In this document: piece by piece, positions 8,243-16,811 of the stretch | Layout: every line of letters starts with the position of its first letter | Position numbering within the stretch: the stretch's first letter is position 1 | Assembly: GCF_001634365.1 (NCBI RefSeq) | Contig: NZ_CP014578.1 | Span: forward strand, 3,472,001-3,536,000 | Source: Paraburkholderia phytofirmans OLGA172 | GTDB lineage: Bacteria; Pseudomonadota; Gammaproteobacteria; Burkholderiales; Burkholderiaceae | Length of the DNA stretch: 64,000 nucleotides | Direction: 5' to 3' | Notes under the pieces: model-generated | The model's database searches: none | What the model saw: the letters and a program-made list of their open reading frames with translations, nothing else | What the model was told of the DNA's origin: nothing | Position numbers and translations under genes: made by a program

Positions 8243-10090
8243 ATGCAACAAGTATTTGACCGCGCTTTCGCGGCGCATCGTGACGGCCGTCTCGACGACG
8301 CCGAACGCGGCTACCGCGCGACGCTCGACAGCAACCCGGTGCACGTCGATGCGTTGCACCTGCTGGGCGTCCTGCGCCATCAGCAGGGCCAGCACGCCGA
8401 AGCCGCCGAACTCGTGCGGCGCGCGGTGAACCTGCGTCCGGAAGACGCCGCGCTGCAACTAAATCTCGGCAACGCGCTGAAGGCACTGGGCCAGATCGAG
8501 GACGCCATCGAACAGTTCCGCAATGCGCTCACGCTGGCGCCGTCTTTCCCGATGGCGCACTACAACCTGGGCAATGCGTACGCGTCGGTGGGCCGCCACG
8601 AAGACGCCGCCGACGCCTTCGAGAAGTCGCTGCGCCTGCAACCGAACGACGCCTCGTCGCATAACAATCTCGGCAACGCATTGCATGCGCTCGGCCGGCA
8701 TACGGAAGCAATCGCATCGTTCCAGCGCGCGCTCGAACTGCGCCCGGGGCATGCCGGCGCGCTCAACAATAAGGGCATGTCGCTGAACGCGCTCGACCGC
8801 GCTGACGAAGCGATCCCGTGCTTTCAGGCGGCGCTGGCAGCCGAACCGCGTTTCGTCGCGGCGCACTTCAATCTCGCCAATACGCTCGACGCCACCGGCC
8901 GCCACGAAGAAGCGGTCGCCTCTTTCCAGGCGGCGCTCGCCTTGCAGCCGAACCTGCCGCCCACCATCTTCGGGCTCGGCAACGCGCTCGCGGCGCTGGG
9001 ACGCCCTGCGCAGGCGCTGCCGTATCTCGAGCGCGCAGTCGGTCTCGATCCGCAATTCGCGCTCGCATGGCTGAGTCTTGGCACCGCGCATCAAGCGCTC
9101 GGCGCGCACGCCGCAGCAGTGCGCGCCTTCGATCAGACGCTGCGCTTTCGCCCCGATCTCGCGTCCGCGCATATGAACCGCGCGCTTGCCTGGCTCGCGT
9201 TGCGCGACTTCGCGCGCGGGCTGCCGGAATACGAATGGCGGCTGCAAACCACCGCGCAGCCGGTCATCCAGACCTTGCCGCGCTGGCACGGCGAGCCGAT
9301 CGAACAACGCACGCTCCTCGTCCATGCCGAGCAGGGTTTCGGCGATACGTTGCAATTCGTCCGCTTCGTGCCGCTGGCCGCGCAGCGTGCTGCGCGCGTT
9401 GTACTCGAAGTACAGCCCCAGCTGCTGTCGCTGCTTGCACCGGCCGCGCAAGCCTGGCGCGTCACGCTGATCGCCCAGGGCACACCGCGTCCCGCGGCGG
9501 ATCTGCACTGTCCCCTGCTGAGCCTGCCGCTCGCGCTCGGCACAACCTACGACACGATTCCCGCCCGCACGCCCTATCTCAGCGCACCGCCGGCTTATGC
9601 CCGCAAATGGCGCGGTTCGCTCGGTGGTCACGCGAAGCGCAAGATCGGCATTGCGTGGTCAGGACGCATCCAGCAGAACGAAACCCGTTCGATGCCGCTC
9701 GCCGCGCTCGCGCCGCTGTTCGCGCTCGAAGGGATCGACTGGATCGTGCTGCAACCTGGCCTGAGCGCCGAAGAACGCGCGGCGCTCGACACGCATCCGC
9801 GCGCGGCGTCGATTCATCGCCTGGACAAACGGATCGGCGATTTTGCGGATACGGCGGCGATCATCGAACGGCTCGACGCGGTCGTGTCGATCGATACGTC
9901 GATTGCTCACCTCGCCGGCGCGCTGAAAAAACCGCTGTGGCTGATGCTGCCGTTTGCCGCGGATTGGCGCTGGTTCGTCGGCGAGACGCGCAGTCCGTGG
10001 TATCCGGGTGCAACGCTGCTGCGCCAGCCGCAACCCGGCGCGTGGGGCGAGGTGGTCAAGGCGGTGGCAGAAGAATTGCGCCGCGGTTAG
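8243..10090 (+). CDS. TPR protein with C-terminal glycosyltransferase-like domain
   Basis: 615 aa. The N-terminal ~370 residues are about ten tandem tetratricopeptide repeats, with units such as ALQLNLGNALKALGQIEDAI and AHYNLGNAYASVGRHEDAA. The C-terminal ~240 residues resemble the GT-B fold half seen in GT9/GT41-like TPR proteins. Signature stretches are HAEQGFGDTLQFVRF, IGIAWSGR and VSIDTSIAHLAGALKKPLW. Related proteins are thought to glycosylate proteins or surface polymers, but the substrate is unknown. The ATG at 8243 opens the first TPR; the open frame upstream is non-coding. The gene stands alone, divergent from arsR, and is followed by a strong terminator. Confidence 0.82.
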   Translation: MQQVFDRAFAAHRDGRLDDAERGYRATLDSNPVHVDALHLLGVLRHQQGQHAEAAELVRRAVNLRPEDAALQLNLGNALKALGQIEDAIEQFRNALTLAPSFPMAHYNLGNAYASVGRHEDAADAFEKSLRLQPNDASSHNNLGNALHALGRHTEAIASFQRALELRPGHAGALNNKGMSLNALDRADEAIPCFQAALAAEPRFVAAHFNLANTLDATGRHEEAVASFQAALALQPNLPPTIFGLGNALAALGRPAQALPYLERAVGLDPQFALAWLSLGTAHQALGAHAAAVRAFDQTLRFRPDLASAHMNRALAWLALRDFARGLPEYEWRLQTTAQPVIQTLPRWHGEPIEQRTLLVHAEQGFGDTLQFVRFVPLAAQRAARVVLEVQPQLLSLLAPAAQAWRVTLIAQGTPRPAADLHCPLLSLPLALGTTYDTIPARTPYLSAPPAYARKWRGSLGGHAKRKIGIAWSGRIQQNETRSMPLAALAPLFALEGIDWIVLQPGLSAEERAALDTHPRAASIHRLDKRIGDFADTAAIIERLDAVVSIDTSIAHLAGALKKPLWLMLPFAADWRWFVGETRSPWYPGATLLRQPQPGAWGEVVKAVAEELRRG

Positions 10091-10135
10091 CGACACCCGG
10101 GCTCATCGCAACCCGTTGCGGATGCGACACTCAAG

Positions 10136-10176
10136 AAAAAACCCCGCGCTCATGCTCGTGAGAACGCGGGGTTTTT
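10136..10176 (+). terminator. Bidirectional Rho-independent terminator
   Basis: A stem of CCCCGCG (10142-10148) and CGCGGGG (10165-10171) is flanked by an A-run on the left and TTTTT on the right. It lies between the convergent TPR gene and the MFS gene, and can serve both. Confidence 0.9.
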
Positions 10177-10229
10177 GTTTGTCCGGATGAACGATAAACG
10201 GTGAACGGAGGTGAGCCTTGAGCTTACCG

Positions 10230-11531
10230 TTAAGCCGTCCGATACTGATCGCGCGACTCCGGCGTGCGATACAGCGCCAGCGTCGCGATCAGTCCGCAGA
10301 TCGCCGCCACGCCCAGGAACAGGCCCGGCGCTGCCTTGTTGCCCGTGGTGTGAATCAGCAAAGTGGAGATGGCCGGGGTAAAGCCGCCGATCGTCGTAGC
10401 AAGGCTGTAGGCCAGCGAAAAACCGGCGGTCCGCACTTCGACCGGCATCACTTCGGTCAGCGCCACCACCATTGCTCCGTTGTAGCTGCCGTACAGGAAC
10501 GACAACCACAGCTCGACCGCCAGAAGGCGAGCGAACGACGGCTCGGCAACCAGCCATTGCAGCGCCGGGTACGCGGTGACGATCGTCAGGACCGTGAAGG
10601 CCAGCAGCACCGGCCGGCGGCCGATACGGTCCGACAACGCGCCCGCGAGCGGCAGCCAGACCAGGTTCGACAAACCGATACAGACGGTAACGACGAGCGT
10701 ATCGATCGACGACAGCTTCAGCACTTCTTTACCGAAAGTCGGCGTGTAGGCCGTGATCATGTAGAACGACACGGTGGTCATGATGACCATGCCCATACCG
10801 CCCAGCACGATGCCCCAGTTCGCGGCCATCGTCTTCATGATCTCGCCCATGCTCGGATGATGTTTGCGCGCCTTGAATTCCTCGGTTTCCTGCAACGAAC
10901 GGCGGATCAGGAACAGGAACGGCACGATCAGGCAGCCGATCAGGAACGGCACGCGCCAGCCCCAGGCCGTCATCTGGTCAGCCGGCAACCACTTGTTCAG
11001 GAACACGCCAATCAGCGCGGCGAACACCACGGCGACCTGCTGGCTGCCCGACTGCCATGCGCAATAGAAGCCCTTGTTGCCCTTGGTGGCGATCTCGGAC
11101 AGATAGACCGACACACCACCCAGTTCGACCCCGGCGGAGAACCCCTGCAGCAACCGGCCGAGCAGCACGAGCACCGGGGCAAGCACGCCGATGGTCGCAT
11201 AACCTGGAATCGCGGCGACCGTCAGGGTGCCGAGCGCCATCAGGCCGAGGGTGAGGATCAGGCCTTTGCGACGGCCGTGATGGTCGATGTAGGCGCCCAG
11301 CACGATTGCGCCAAGCGGGCGCATCAGGAAGCCCGCGCCGAACACCGACAGCGACAGCATCAGCGAGGCGAATTCGTTGCCGCTGGGGAAATAGGTCTTG
11401 GCAATCGCGGAAGCGTAGTAGCCGTAGACCATAAAGTCGTACATCTCAAGAAAGTTGCCGCTGACCACGCGGAAAACTGTCTTGACCTTGGATTCTTTGG
11501 ATGAGGAAGCGGCGTGTGACGCAGTAGACAT
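10230..11531 (-). CDS. MFS metabolite:H+ symporter (MHS family, citrate/tricarballylate-like)
   Basis: 433 aa with 12 predicted membrane segments. The protein begins with a polar cytoplasmic tail and then [16 protein letters not shown], the start pattern of the metabolite:H+ symporter family (citrate, tricarballylate, ketoglutarate and shikimate carriers). The MFS signature in loop 2-3 is present ([13 protein letters not shown]), and a second copy follows TM8 ([13 protein letters not shown]). It most likely imports a di- or tricarboxylate with protons. The gene is monocistronic and convergent with the TPR gene. The start at 11531 is the only sensible ATG. Confidence 0.88.
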   Translation of the reverse strand: MSTASHAASSSKESKVKTVFRVVSGNFLEMYDFMVYGYYASAIAKTYFPSGNEFASLMLSLSVFGAGFLMRPLGAIVLGAYIDHHGRRKGLILTLGLMALGTLTVAAIPGYATIGVLAPVLVLLGRLLQGFSAGVELGGVSVYLSEIATKGNKGFYCAWQSGSQQVAVVFAALIGVFLNKWLPADQMTAWGWRVPFLIGCLIVPFLFLIRRSLQETEEFKARKHHPSMGEIMKTMAANWGIVLGGMGMVIMTTVSFYMITAYTPTFGKEVLKLSSIDTLVVTVCIGLSNLVWLPLAGALSDRIGRRPVLLAFTVLTIVTAYPALQWLVAEPSFARLLAVELWLSFLYGSYNGAMVVALTEVMPVEVRTAGFSLAYSLATTIGGFTPAISTLLIHTTGNKAAPGLFLGVAAICGLIATLALYRTPESRDQYRTA

Positions 11532-11837
11532 GACATTCTCTGATTAGCCCGTCGCCACACAGACTGGCGGCGCTCGGGCAGTTGAAACGATCCACTGCGT
11601 TTGGCAAGCGGATGCCACGGGCAACTTATTAGAACGCGCCGGGGGCGCTGCATTCTCATGCCGAATACTTTCGCGCGGTATCAGGGTAAACGTTGTGAAA
11701 TACCCGGAGCCCGCAACACGTAATGTTACCGTTCATGGCAATGTCGTGCATTTCATACGGTTTCATTACGGACAACGCCGGCTCGCCCTTGCGCTAAACT
11801 TTTTGCAGACAGGCCATTCCCGTTGACCACCATCCCG
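11532..11837. other. Intergenic region between the MFS gene and the GNAT gene
   Basis: About 300 bp that must hold the divergent promoters of the MHS symporter (minus) and the acetyltransferase (plus). A possible -10 box for the latter, TAAACT, lies at 11795-11800 without a good -35 box. I see no other gene or repeat. Confidence 0.5.
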
Positions 11838-12362
11838 ATGCAAACCTCCAGCGTACTTTCGCTGCGCCCTGCGACTCTCGCGGATGCAGCGCTGATCGCC
11901 TCGATTCATAGCGCCAGCTGGCAGGCTACCTATCGCGGCCTCCTGCCGGACGCATTCCTCGACGGCGAAGTGACGCCGGAACGCGCCGCCTATTGGGAAG
12001 CGCGCCTGCGCGCACCGGGCGGCGAGCGCCGTATCGTCCTGATCGCCGAACTCGCGGGCGAGCCGATCGGTTTCGTCTGCGTCGAACGGCAACCGGAGTC
12101 CGCGTGGGGTGTCCTGCTCGACAACCTGCATGCGTTGCCCGCGCACCAGGGCATCGGCGCAGGCAAGCTGTTGATGCGTGCAGCCGAAGACTGGGCTCGC
12201 GCGCAAGGCGAGACGCAGCTGTACCTGTACGTGCTCGAAGGCAACACAGCGGCGATCGGCTTTTATGAGCGACAAGGCTGGCAGTTCGCCGGCGCCGAAC
12301 CGGATCATATGGGCGGCGTGGATATTACTGCATTGCGCTATGTGTACTGGCTCGATCGATGA
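11838..12362 (+). CDS. GNAT-family N-acetyltransferase
   Basis: 174 aa. The fold shows the usual order: N-terminal LRPATLADAALIASIHSASW, a central strand region, the acetyl-CoA loop LPAHQGIGAGKLLM (the Q/RxxGxG/A motif) and a C-terminal EGNTAAIGFYERQGW. It transfers an acetyl group from acetyl-CoA to an amine; the acceptor is unknown. The ATG at 11838 is taken as start. A TTG five codons upstream (11823) is an alternative. It is a single gene followed by a weak terminator. Confidence 0.85.
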   Translation: MQTSSVLSLRPATLADAALIASIHSASWQATYRGLLPDAFLDGEVTPERAAYWEARLRAPGGERRIVLIAELAGEPIGFVCVERQPESAWGVLLDNLHALPAHQGIGAGKLLMRAAEDWARAQGETQLYLYVLEGNTAAIGFYERQGWQFAGAEPDHMGGVDITALRYVYWLDR

Positions 12363-12393
12363 AACAGGCGCGCCTCGCTTGATCGTCTCCCAA

Positions 12394-12430
12394 AACCGGT
12401 CCGACTCGGGACGAACCGGCGCATTTTTTT
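12394..12430 (+). terminator. Probable terminator after the acetyltransferase
   Basis: An imperfect stem with outer arms CCGGT (12396-12400) and ACCGG (12415-12419) is followed by CGCA and a run of seven T (12424-12430). The stem is weaker than the other terminators in the window. Confidence 0.5.
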
Positions 12431-12643
12431 CGGAACAATCCGATCGTTAGTTCAGCCACTTCCAGGCATCATCTTCCACACCCCGATGGCTTCACTGTGA
12501 CCGCTCGTGCGGCGGCGTACTCGACCTGAGTACGGCGTTTCCATATGGCGTTGTGTACAGCGTTTTCATACGCATCGCTCCGAAGCCAAAGCCCCCTGAG
12601 CCGCCTGCCCGCGGACCTTTTACGAGGCGCTGCGAAGAAACCG

Positions 12644-13903
12644 ATGTCGACCACAATCCCCCTCACCCTGATCGAAGGCTCCATGGCGCTGCCGAGCCTG
12701 TCTCCGCTGTGCCGCGTGCTGCCCCCGCCATTCGGCCGCGATTGGGCGCTGCTGCCGCCAGCGCACAGTTTGCGCGCGGAACTCAAGGCGCTCTATGCGG
12801 CCGTGTTACGTACCTTTTGTCTGAATGCGGAAGCCATCCGCGCGCTCTGCCAGTGGGAATCGCGGCGCTTGCCGCCAGTTGCATCCTCGAGTTTGACCTC
12901 GCCTGCTGCCTCGACAACCGTGTTCGATGCACCGGTCGACGAATCATTGCTAACGTCCGCCGAAGCCACACCTGTCTCGCCGGTTAGCGCTCCGGCGGTT
13001 CCGGTCTCGCCGCGCGGCGGGTCGATGCATTGGGGTGCGCTGGCGGGCGGCGCCTGTGCACTCGGCGGCGCCGCGATGCTTGCCTGGATTGCGTTCGGTC
13101 ATCTGGCGCAGCGTCACACGATTGGCGACGTCAAACCAGCGGTAAAGGCCCCAGTCCGCGAGGAAGCCCAGTCGGCGAATCGTCGCCCGGCGAATCGTCG
13201 CCCGGCGAATCGTCACTCGCCTGATGCCGCCGTCACGCCCTACTCAGCGGCTAATAGTCGTCCAGCGGCACATGCGCCGGGCACCGTGTCGTCGCCGCTG
13301 CACGTGCCGGACGCATCGGGATCTGTACCCGCATCGCCTGAAAACTTGCAGACCGCATTTACCGCGGCTCCGTTACGCGATTTCACCGCAAGCGCCACAA
13401 CGGAAATCACCGCGCCAGTCACGGCGACGGCGGCGCGCGCGATAGCCGGCAAAAACGTATCGCGCCGCCAGGAGAAGCAACGCAAAGGCGCCGCGAACCA
13501 GCACGAAAGAAGCGGCCGCGGTTCGCAGGCCACCATCGCGACACAGTTGTCATCGCGCTTGTCATCGCAGTTACCACCGCAGTTACCACCGCAGTTGTCA
13601 CCGCAGTTGCCACTCATCTCGCAGATGAACTCCGAAGTGCCACAGATTGCGGTGTCGGAAAATGCACAACGAACGTCACCGAAACCCTCGTCGGCGGGTC
13701 CTTACTCGCCACTCGCGCCATCGCAACTCGGCACCGACGAATACGCGTCGACGACCCTGTCAGCCGGCACACACCTGCGCAGTATCGCGCCGGCATCGCG
13801 CCCCGCTTCGTCGATCAATCCGTCTGAAACCGGTGGGACGGAATGGATCAATCATATGTCGCAACGTCGCGTGACCGAGGTTCCCGATCAGTTCGCAAAG
13901 TAA
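12644..13903 (+). CDS. Uncharacterised membrane-anchored low-complexity protein
   Basis: 419 aa from the ATG at 12644. I do not recognise a catalytic domain. Residues ~1-80 look globular (LPPPFGRDWALLPPAHSLRAEL). A single membrane segment lies near residues 128-148 (GALAGGACALGGAAMLAWIA). The rest is a long disordered tail rich in Ser, Pro, Ala, Thr and Gln. It has two short tandem repeats: NRRPA x3 (15-bp DNA unit near 13171-13215) and a QLPP-type run (12-bp unit, about 13555-13615). The architecture suggests an inner-membrane protein with a long periplasmic or cytoplasmic tether. A further upstream ATG at 12545 is less likely. It ends just before an unusual terminator. Confidence 0.6.
   Translation: MSTTIPLTLIEGSMALPSLSPLCRVLPPPFGRDWALLPPAHSLRAELKALYAAVLRTFCLNAEAIRALCQWESRRLPPVASSSLTSPAASTTVFDAPVDESLLTSAEATPVSPVSAPAVPVSPRGGSMHWGALAGGACALGGAAMLAWIAFGHLAQRHTIGDVKPAVKAPVREEAQSANRRPANRRPANRHSPDAAVTPYSAANSRPAAHAPGTVSSPLHVPDASGSVPASPENLQTAFTAAPLRDFTASATTEITAPVTATAARAIAGKNVSRRQEKQRKGAANQHERSGRGSQATIATQLSSRLSSQLPPQLPPQLSPQLPLISQMNSEVPQIAVSENAQRTSPKPSSAGPYSPLAPSQLGTDEYASTTLSAGTHLRSIAPASRPASSINPSETGGTEWINHMSQRRVTEVPDQFAK
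13171..13215 (+). repeat. 15-bp tandem repeat, three copies
   Basis: The unit GCGAATCGTCGCCCG is repeated about three times and encodes NRRPA repeats in the tail of the low-complexity protein. Confidence 0.75.
13555..13615 (+). repeat. 12-bp tandem repeat encoding QLPP
   Basis: Degenerate copies of CAGTTACCACCG encode a run of Gln-Leu-Pro/Ser-Pro units near residues 305-323 of the low-complexity protein. Confidence 0.7.
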
Positions 13904-13931
13904 GCGTGCCGTTATTGCAAAATCGCGGCAC

Positions 13932-14020
13932 AAAAAAAGCCCGGCTTTTTGAACTGACCCCGCAAAGTTGGACACCGATCCAACCTTTGGGGTGCAGTTC
14001 ATTTTGCCGGGCCTTTTTTT
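13932..14020. terminator. Terminator hairpin with a 52-bp element in its loop
   Basis: The outer arms are AAAAAAAGCCCGGC (13932-13945) and GCCGGGCCTTTTTTT (14006-14020). They pair with one bulged base and would form a bidirectional terminator between two convergent genes (ends 13903 and 14033). In place of a short loop there is a 52-bp palindromic insert flanked by T-runs, described separately. Confidence 0.8.
13950..14001. mobile_element. Palindromic element of two facing IS-end-like sequences
   Basis: The left half reads TGAACTGACCCCGCAAAGTT and continues GGACACC. The right half, read on the minus strand, is TGAACTGCACCCCAAAGGTT and continues GGA. The two match closely and face each other with almost nothing between. 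TGAAC(T/C)G-CCCC-AAAGTTGGAC is reminiscent of terminal repeats of IS3-family elements. This looks like two IS ends without the transposase, either a tiny MITE-like element or the scar of an excised element. Confidence 0.55.
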
Positions 14021-14032
14021 GCGCTCACGCGC

Positions 14033-14749
14033 TTACTTCTGTGTTGGCAATCCGAACTCAGCCTGCCGCTGCAACTGCATCACTTCGCCCTGCACCTGAC
14101 GCAACTGCGCCTGCGCCTTTTCCTTTGCCGCGCGCAGCGCAGCCGCCTCGCCTTGCGTTTGCCGTTGATAGTCGTTGACCTTGGCCTGCTGCGTGCGCGC
14201 GACGTCAAGATCGGCCTGCAACCGCTTGGCGCGATTTTCCGACAACGCGATGATGTCTTCGATATACGCCTTCTGCGCCTGCAACTGCGTGCGGCGAATC
14301 TCGACGTCAGCGAGTTGCACCGTCTGCTGGACGAAACCGGCGTAGACCGCTTCAGCACGGCCTACGTCTTCCGACTTGATCACGCGCCAGAAATGCTTGT
14401 CCTGAAAGAGCGCGACGTAATACGTCATTTCCTGCGGATAGAAAAACAGACTCGCGCCGTAACTGCCGTTATACGTGGTGCGCAATTCGCTCAGCTTCGC
14501 GTCGTGAATCATCTGCATCAGTTCGGCAACATTGCCTTGCGCATCGCTGGCGGTAGCCGGCGCGCTTGATGCCGCGCTGCGCAGCGCAGCGGCGACCGGT
14601 TGCGGCGTTAGCGTGTTCATGGCCGGCCGTGTGCCGACCAGAGGCGCGGCCTCGTCGGTTTGCGCGGCCAGCACGAAACCACCCTGCTGCAACAGCGCAC
14701 ACGAGGTCGCGAGCAGCATGGCGCGCCGTACAATTAAGGGGTACTTCAT
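14033..14749 (-). CDS. DUF2968 family secreted/periplasmic protein
   Basis: 238 aa. An N-terminal signal peptide (basic KYPLIVRR, then MLLATSCALLQQGGFVLAA) is followed by a linker and a conserved block, LRTTYNGSYGASLFFYPQEM, with VALFQDKHFWRVIK after it. The C-terminal half is a long coiled coil rich in Gln, Ala and Glu (residues ~135-230). This order matches the Burkholderiaceae DUF2968 family, whose function is unknown. The ATG at 14749 has GGAG eight bases upstream. The open frame extends 23 codons further but lacks a better start. Confidence 0.75.
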   Translation of the reverse strand: MKYPLIVRRAMLLATSCALLQQGGFVLAAQTDEAAPLVGTRPAMNTLTPQPVAAALRSAASSAPATASDAQGNVAELMQMIHDAKLSELRTTYNGSYGASLFFYPQEMTYYVALFQDKHFWRVIKSEDVGRAEAVYAGFVQQTVQLADVEIRRTQLQAQKAYIEDIIALSENRAKRLQADLDVARTQQAKVNDYQRQTQGEAAALRAAKEKAQAQLRQVQGEVMQLQRQAEFGLPTQK

Positions 14750-15165
14750 ACGTGCATGCTCCATGCAAATCCAAAACAGCCTTGGATTATCGCGCGGATT
14801 AGCCGTTAAGCGAAGCATTCAGGTGTCGCACTGACCGACTTTAAATCGAGATAAATCGGTAACGAATGATTCGGCCGGATGGACACACCAGTCGCGAAAT
14901 AAAAGATTTCAGATAAGACAAAAACGCAACAATCTGACTCATGCGGACATTTCCCAATCTGCATGGCGTTAGCGCGAATCCAACATCAAACAGAGCGACA
15001 ATATGGAGATAAGTAGCTAGATAGCTAGATAGCTAGATCGCTTGCCGCCAAGCACGGCGGCTGCGTCCCGCAAGAATCGGTCTTGACAGACCGGACTTGA
15101 AGTTGCGGCTCAAAGACGTGGCCCCAAGACCACGTCTCCGATACCACGTTTCTAGACACGCGTCC
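14750..15165. other. Intergenic region with an 8-bp tandem repeat and a hairpin
   Basis: No gene is supported in this ~415-bp stretch. It holds three perfect copies of TAGCTAGA at 15014-15037. It also holds a perfect 8-bp stem AGACGTGG/CCACGTCT (15113-15120, or one base later, with 15130-15137) that may end transcription of the minus-strand amidotransferase gene, although no T-run follows it. The promoter of the DUF2968 gene should lie near 14760-14850. Confidence 0.5.
15014..15037. repeat. 8-bp tandem repeat (TAGCTAGA)x3
   Basis: Three exact head-to-tail copies in intergenic DNA, AT-rich against a GC-rich background. No function is visible. Confidence 0.8.
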
Positions 15166-16683
15166 TTAAAACCGCGTTTCGCGCGCCACCCGCAGGAAGG
15201 TATCGAGCAACGGCGTGCAATCGAGCAGCTCCGGGCCGCCCGCGCGATGAAACTCCGGATGCCACTGCACGCCCATCACGAACGGCGCACGCCGATAGCG
15301 CACCGCCTCGATGATGCCGTCCGACGCCGACACCGCCTCGATATTCAGATCGCGGCCGAGCGTCTTGACCGCCTGATGGTGAATCGAGTTGACGATCGCA
15401 TCGCGCCGGCCCGGAAACATATTGGCCAGCGTCGAGCCGTCCGGAAAATGAATGCCGTGCCGATGCTGATCGTAGTTCTCGTTGACGTGCGCGCCGGCGG
15501 TCGGCACGTCGGTGGCGATGTCCTGGTACAGGGTGCCGCCGAACGCCACGTTAATCAGTTGGCAACCGCGGCAGACGCCGAGTACCGGCTTGCCCGACTC
15601 GACGAACTCATGCAGCAGTTCAAGCTCGTACATGTCGCGTACGCGGTCACCCGGCCACTCGTGGCTGGTCGCCTGTTCCGCGTATGACTGCGGCGAGACG
15701 TCCGCGCCGCCTTGCAGCAGCAGACCGTCGAGATGCTTCGCGTAGTCGCGCAAACGGATATTGCTCGGGTGCAGCATGCCCTGATGACCGACTGTCGGAA
15801 TCATGAACACCAGCACGTCGCGCGACATCACCCAGTGCGCAATCGATTCCTCGAGGTATTGCAGCGTCTTGCCCCGCAGCCCCTTCGCGCCCGGCTCCGG
15901 GTGGAAGATGCGTGCCGACACGCCGATGCGCAGCGTGCGCTGCGTGATCCGTTGGCCGGCGCGATCGAACAGCTGACGCGCGCGCGCGGCGATGATGCGG
16001 CCGAACACGGTCCACGCCGAATCGCTTTGCTTCAGATAGCGCGGCGGCGACGGCGGCAACGCGTTCGGCGGTGGCGGGTTTGTTGCAGTGAAGTCTGGCG
16101 CGGCGCCGAAACCTGGCGGCGGCGAGCCGGGGGGGCGAGCCGCAGCGGCTGCTTGATCCGCTTTTTCCGCCTTTTCGGTGAGCGCAGCCTCGTCAGCCGG
16201 CACGCTCAATTCGCCGGCGAGCGGCTCGCGGCCTTCAGGCGTAGTCGGACGCGAGGTTTGAACCTTGGCGGCATATCCGGTCCTGGCTGCCTCGCGCTCA
16301 TGAACCGCGGCTTCCTGCCGTGCGGTCGACGCAGCCGCCGAACTGCGCGCTTCGGCCGCGTCGCGTTGCTGCGCCGTTTGCGGAACGGCGGGGGTGACAG
16401 TGGAGGCGCTGTCGGGGTCGTCGGTCGACGACCTCACCGCGGCCTCCTCGGCGGCCGGCGTCACCACGTCCTTGATCGGAGACTGGATGGAATCTTCATG
16501 GGAGAGCGGCAGCGAGGCCGCCGGCTCAGGCGGCAAGATAGCCGGTTTCGACACGCCAGACGTTGCGCCAGACGTTGCGCCGGACGGCGTTGGCGGCGTT
16601 GGCGGCGTTGAGTGCGATGGCGTGCCCGAAGGCGACGATTGGCTGCCGGGCTCGCCGGCGTTTTCAGGTTTGTTTTCGCTCAT
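15166..16683 (-). CDS. Class I glutamine amidotransferase-like hydrolase (peptidase C26) with long N-terminal extension
   Basis: 505 aa. The C-terminal ~260 residues form a gamma-glutamyl hydrolase domain of the PuuD/C26 type. The nucleophile Cys is in GVCRGCQLINVAFGG and the catalytic His in VQWHPEF. A substrate-loop NSIHHQAVK and a GGADVSP motif are present. Typical relatives hydrolyse gamma-glutamyl-GABA or similar amides and are only ~250 aa. Here residues 1-~240 are an added disordered region rich in Pro, Ser, Ala, Glu and Thr, with GATSGATSG repeats, followed by a basic helical stretch. The ATG at 16683 is taken; a GTG at 16707 is possible. No polyamine genes lie next to it, so the substrate is open. 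Confidence 0.82.
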   Translation of the reverse strand: MSENKPENAGEPGSQSSPSGTPSHSTPPTPPTPSGATSGATSGVSKPAILPPEPAASLPLSHEDSIQSPIKDVVTPAAEEAAVRSSTDDPDSASTVTPAVPQTAQQRDAAEARSSAAASTARQEAAVHEREAARTGYAAKVQTSRPTTPEGREPLAGELSVPADEAALTEKAEKADQAAAAARPPGSPPPGFGAAPDFTATNPPPPNALPPSPPRYLKQSDSAWTVFGRIIAARARQLFDRAGQRITQRTLRIGVSARIFHPEPGAKGLRGKTLQYLEESIAHWVMSRDVLVFMIPTVGHQGMLHPSNIRLRDYAKHLDGLLLQGGADVSPQSYAEQATSHEWPGDRVRDMYELELLHEFVESGKPVLGVCRGCQLINVAFGGTLYQDIATDVPTAGAHVNENYDQHRHGIHFPDGSTLANMFPGRRDAIVNSIHHQAVKTLGRDLNIEAVSASDGIIEAVRYRRAPFVMGVQWHPEFHRAGGPELLDCTPLLDTFLRVARETRF

Positions 16684-16811
16684 GACAGTCAGACAGGCGC
16701 CTTCCACGCGAACGAATGAATATGCCCTGATTATCCGCTAGCGCGGCAAGCCCGGCAAACGCGCACACAATTACTCACATTGTTGCGGATCTAGCCGCAG
16801 GGATGCCTAAC

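Noticed and set aside
13171..13615. Short tandem repeats in the low-complexity gene considered as CRISPR or att sites
   Set aside because: They are in-frame 12- and 15-bp coding repeats without spacers.
14750..14818. Longer N-terminus for the DUF2968 protein
   Set aside because: It would put 23 polar residues before the signal peptide. The ATG at 14749 has a good ribosome-binding site.
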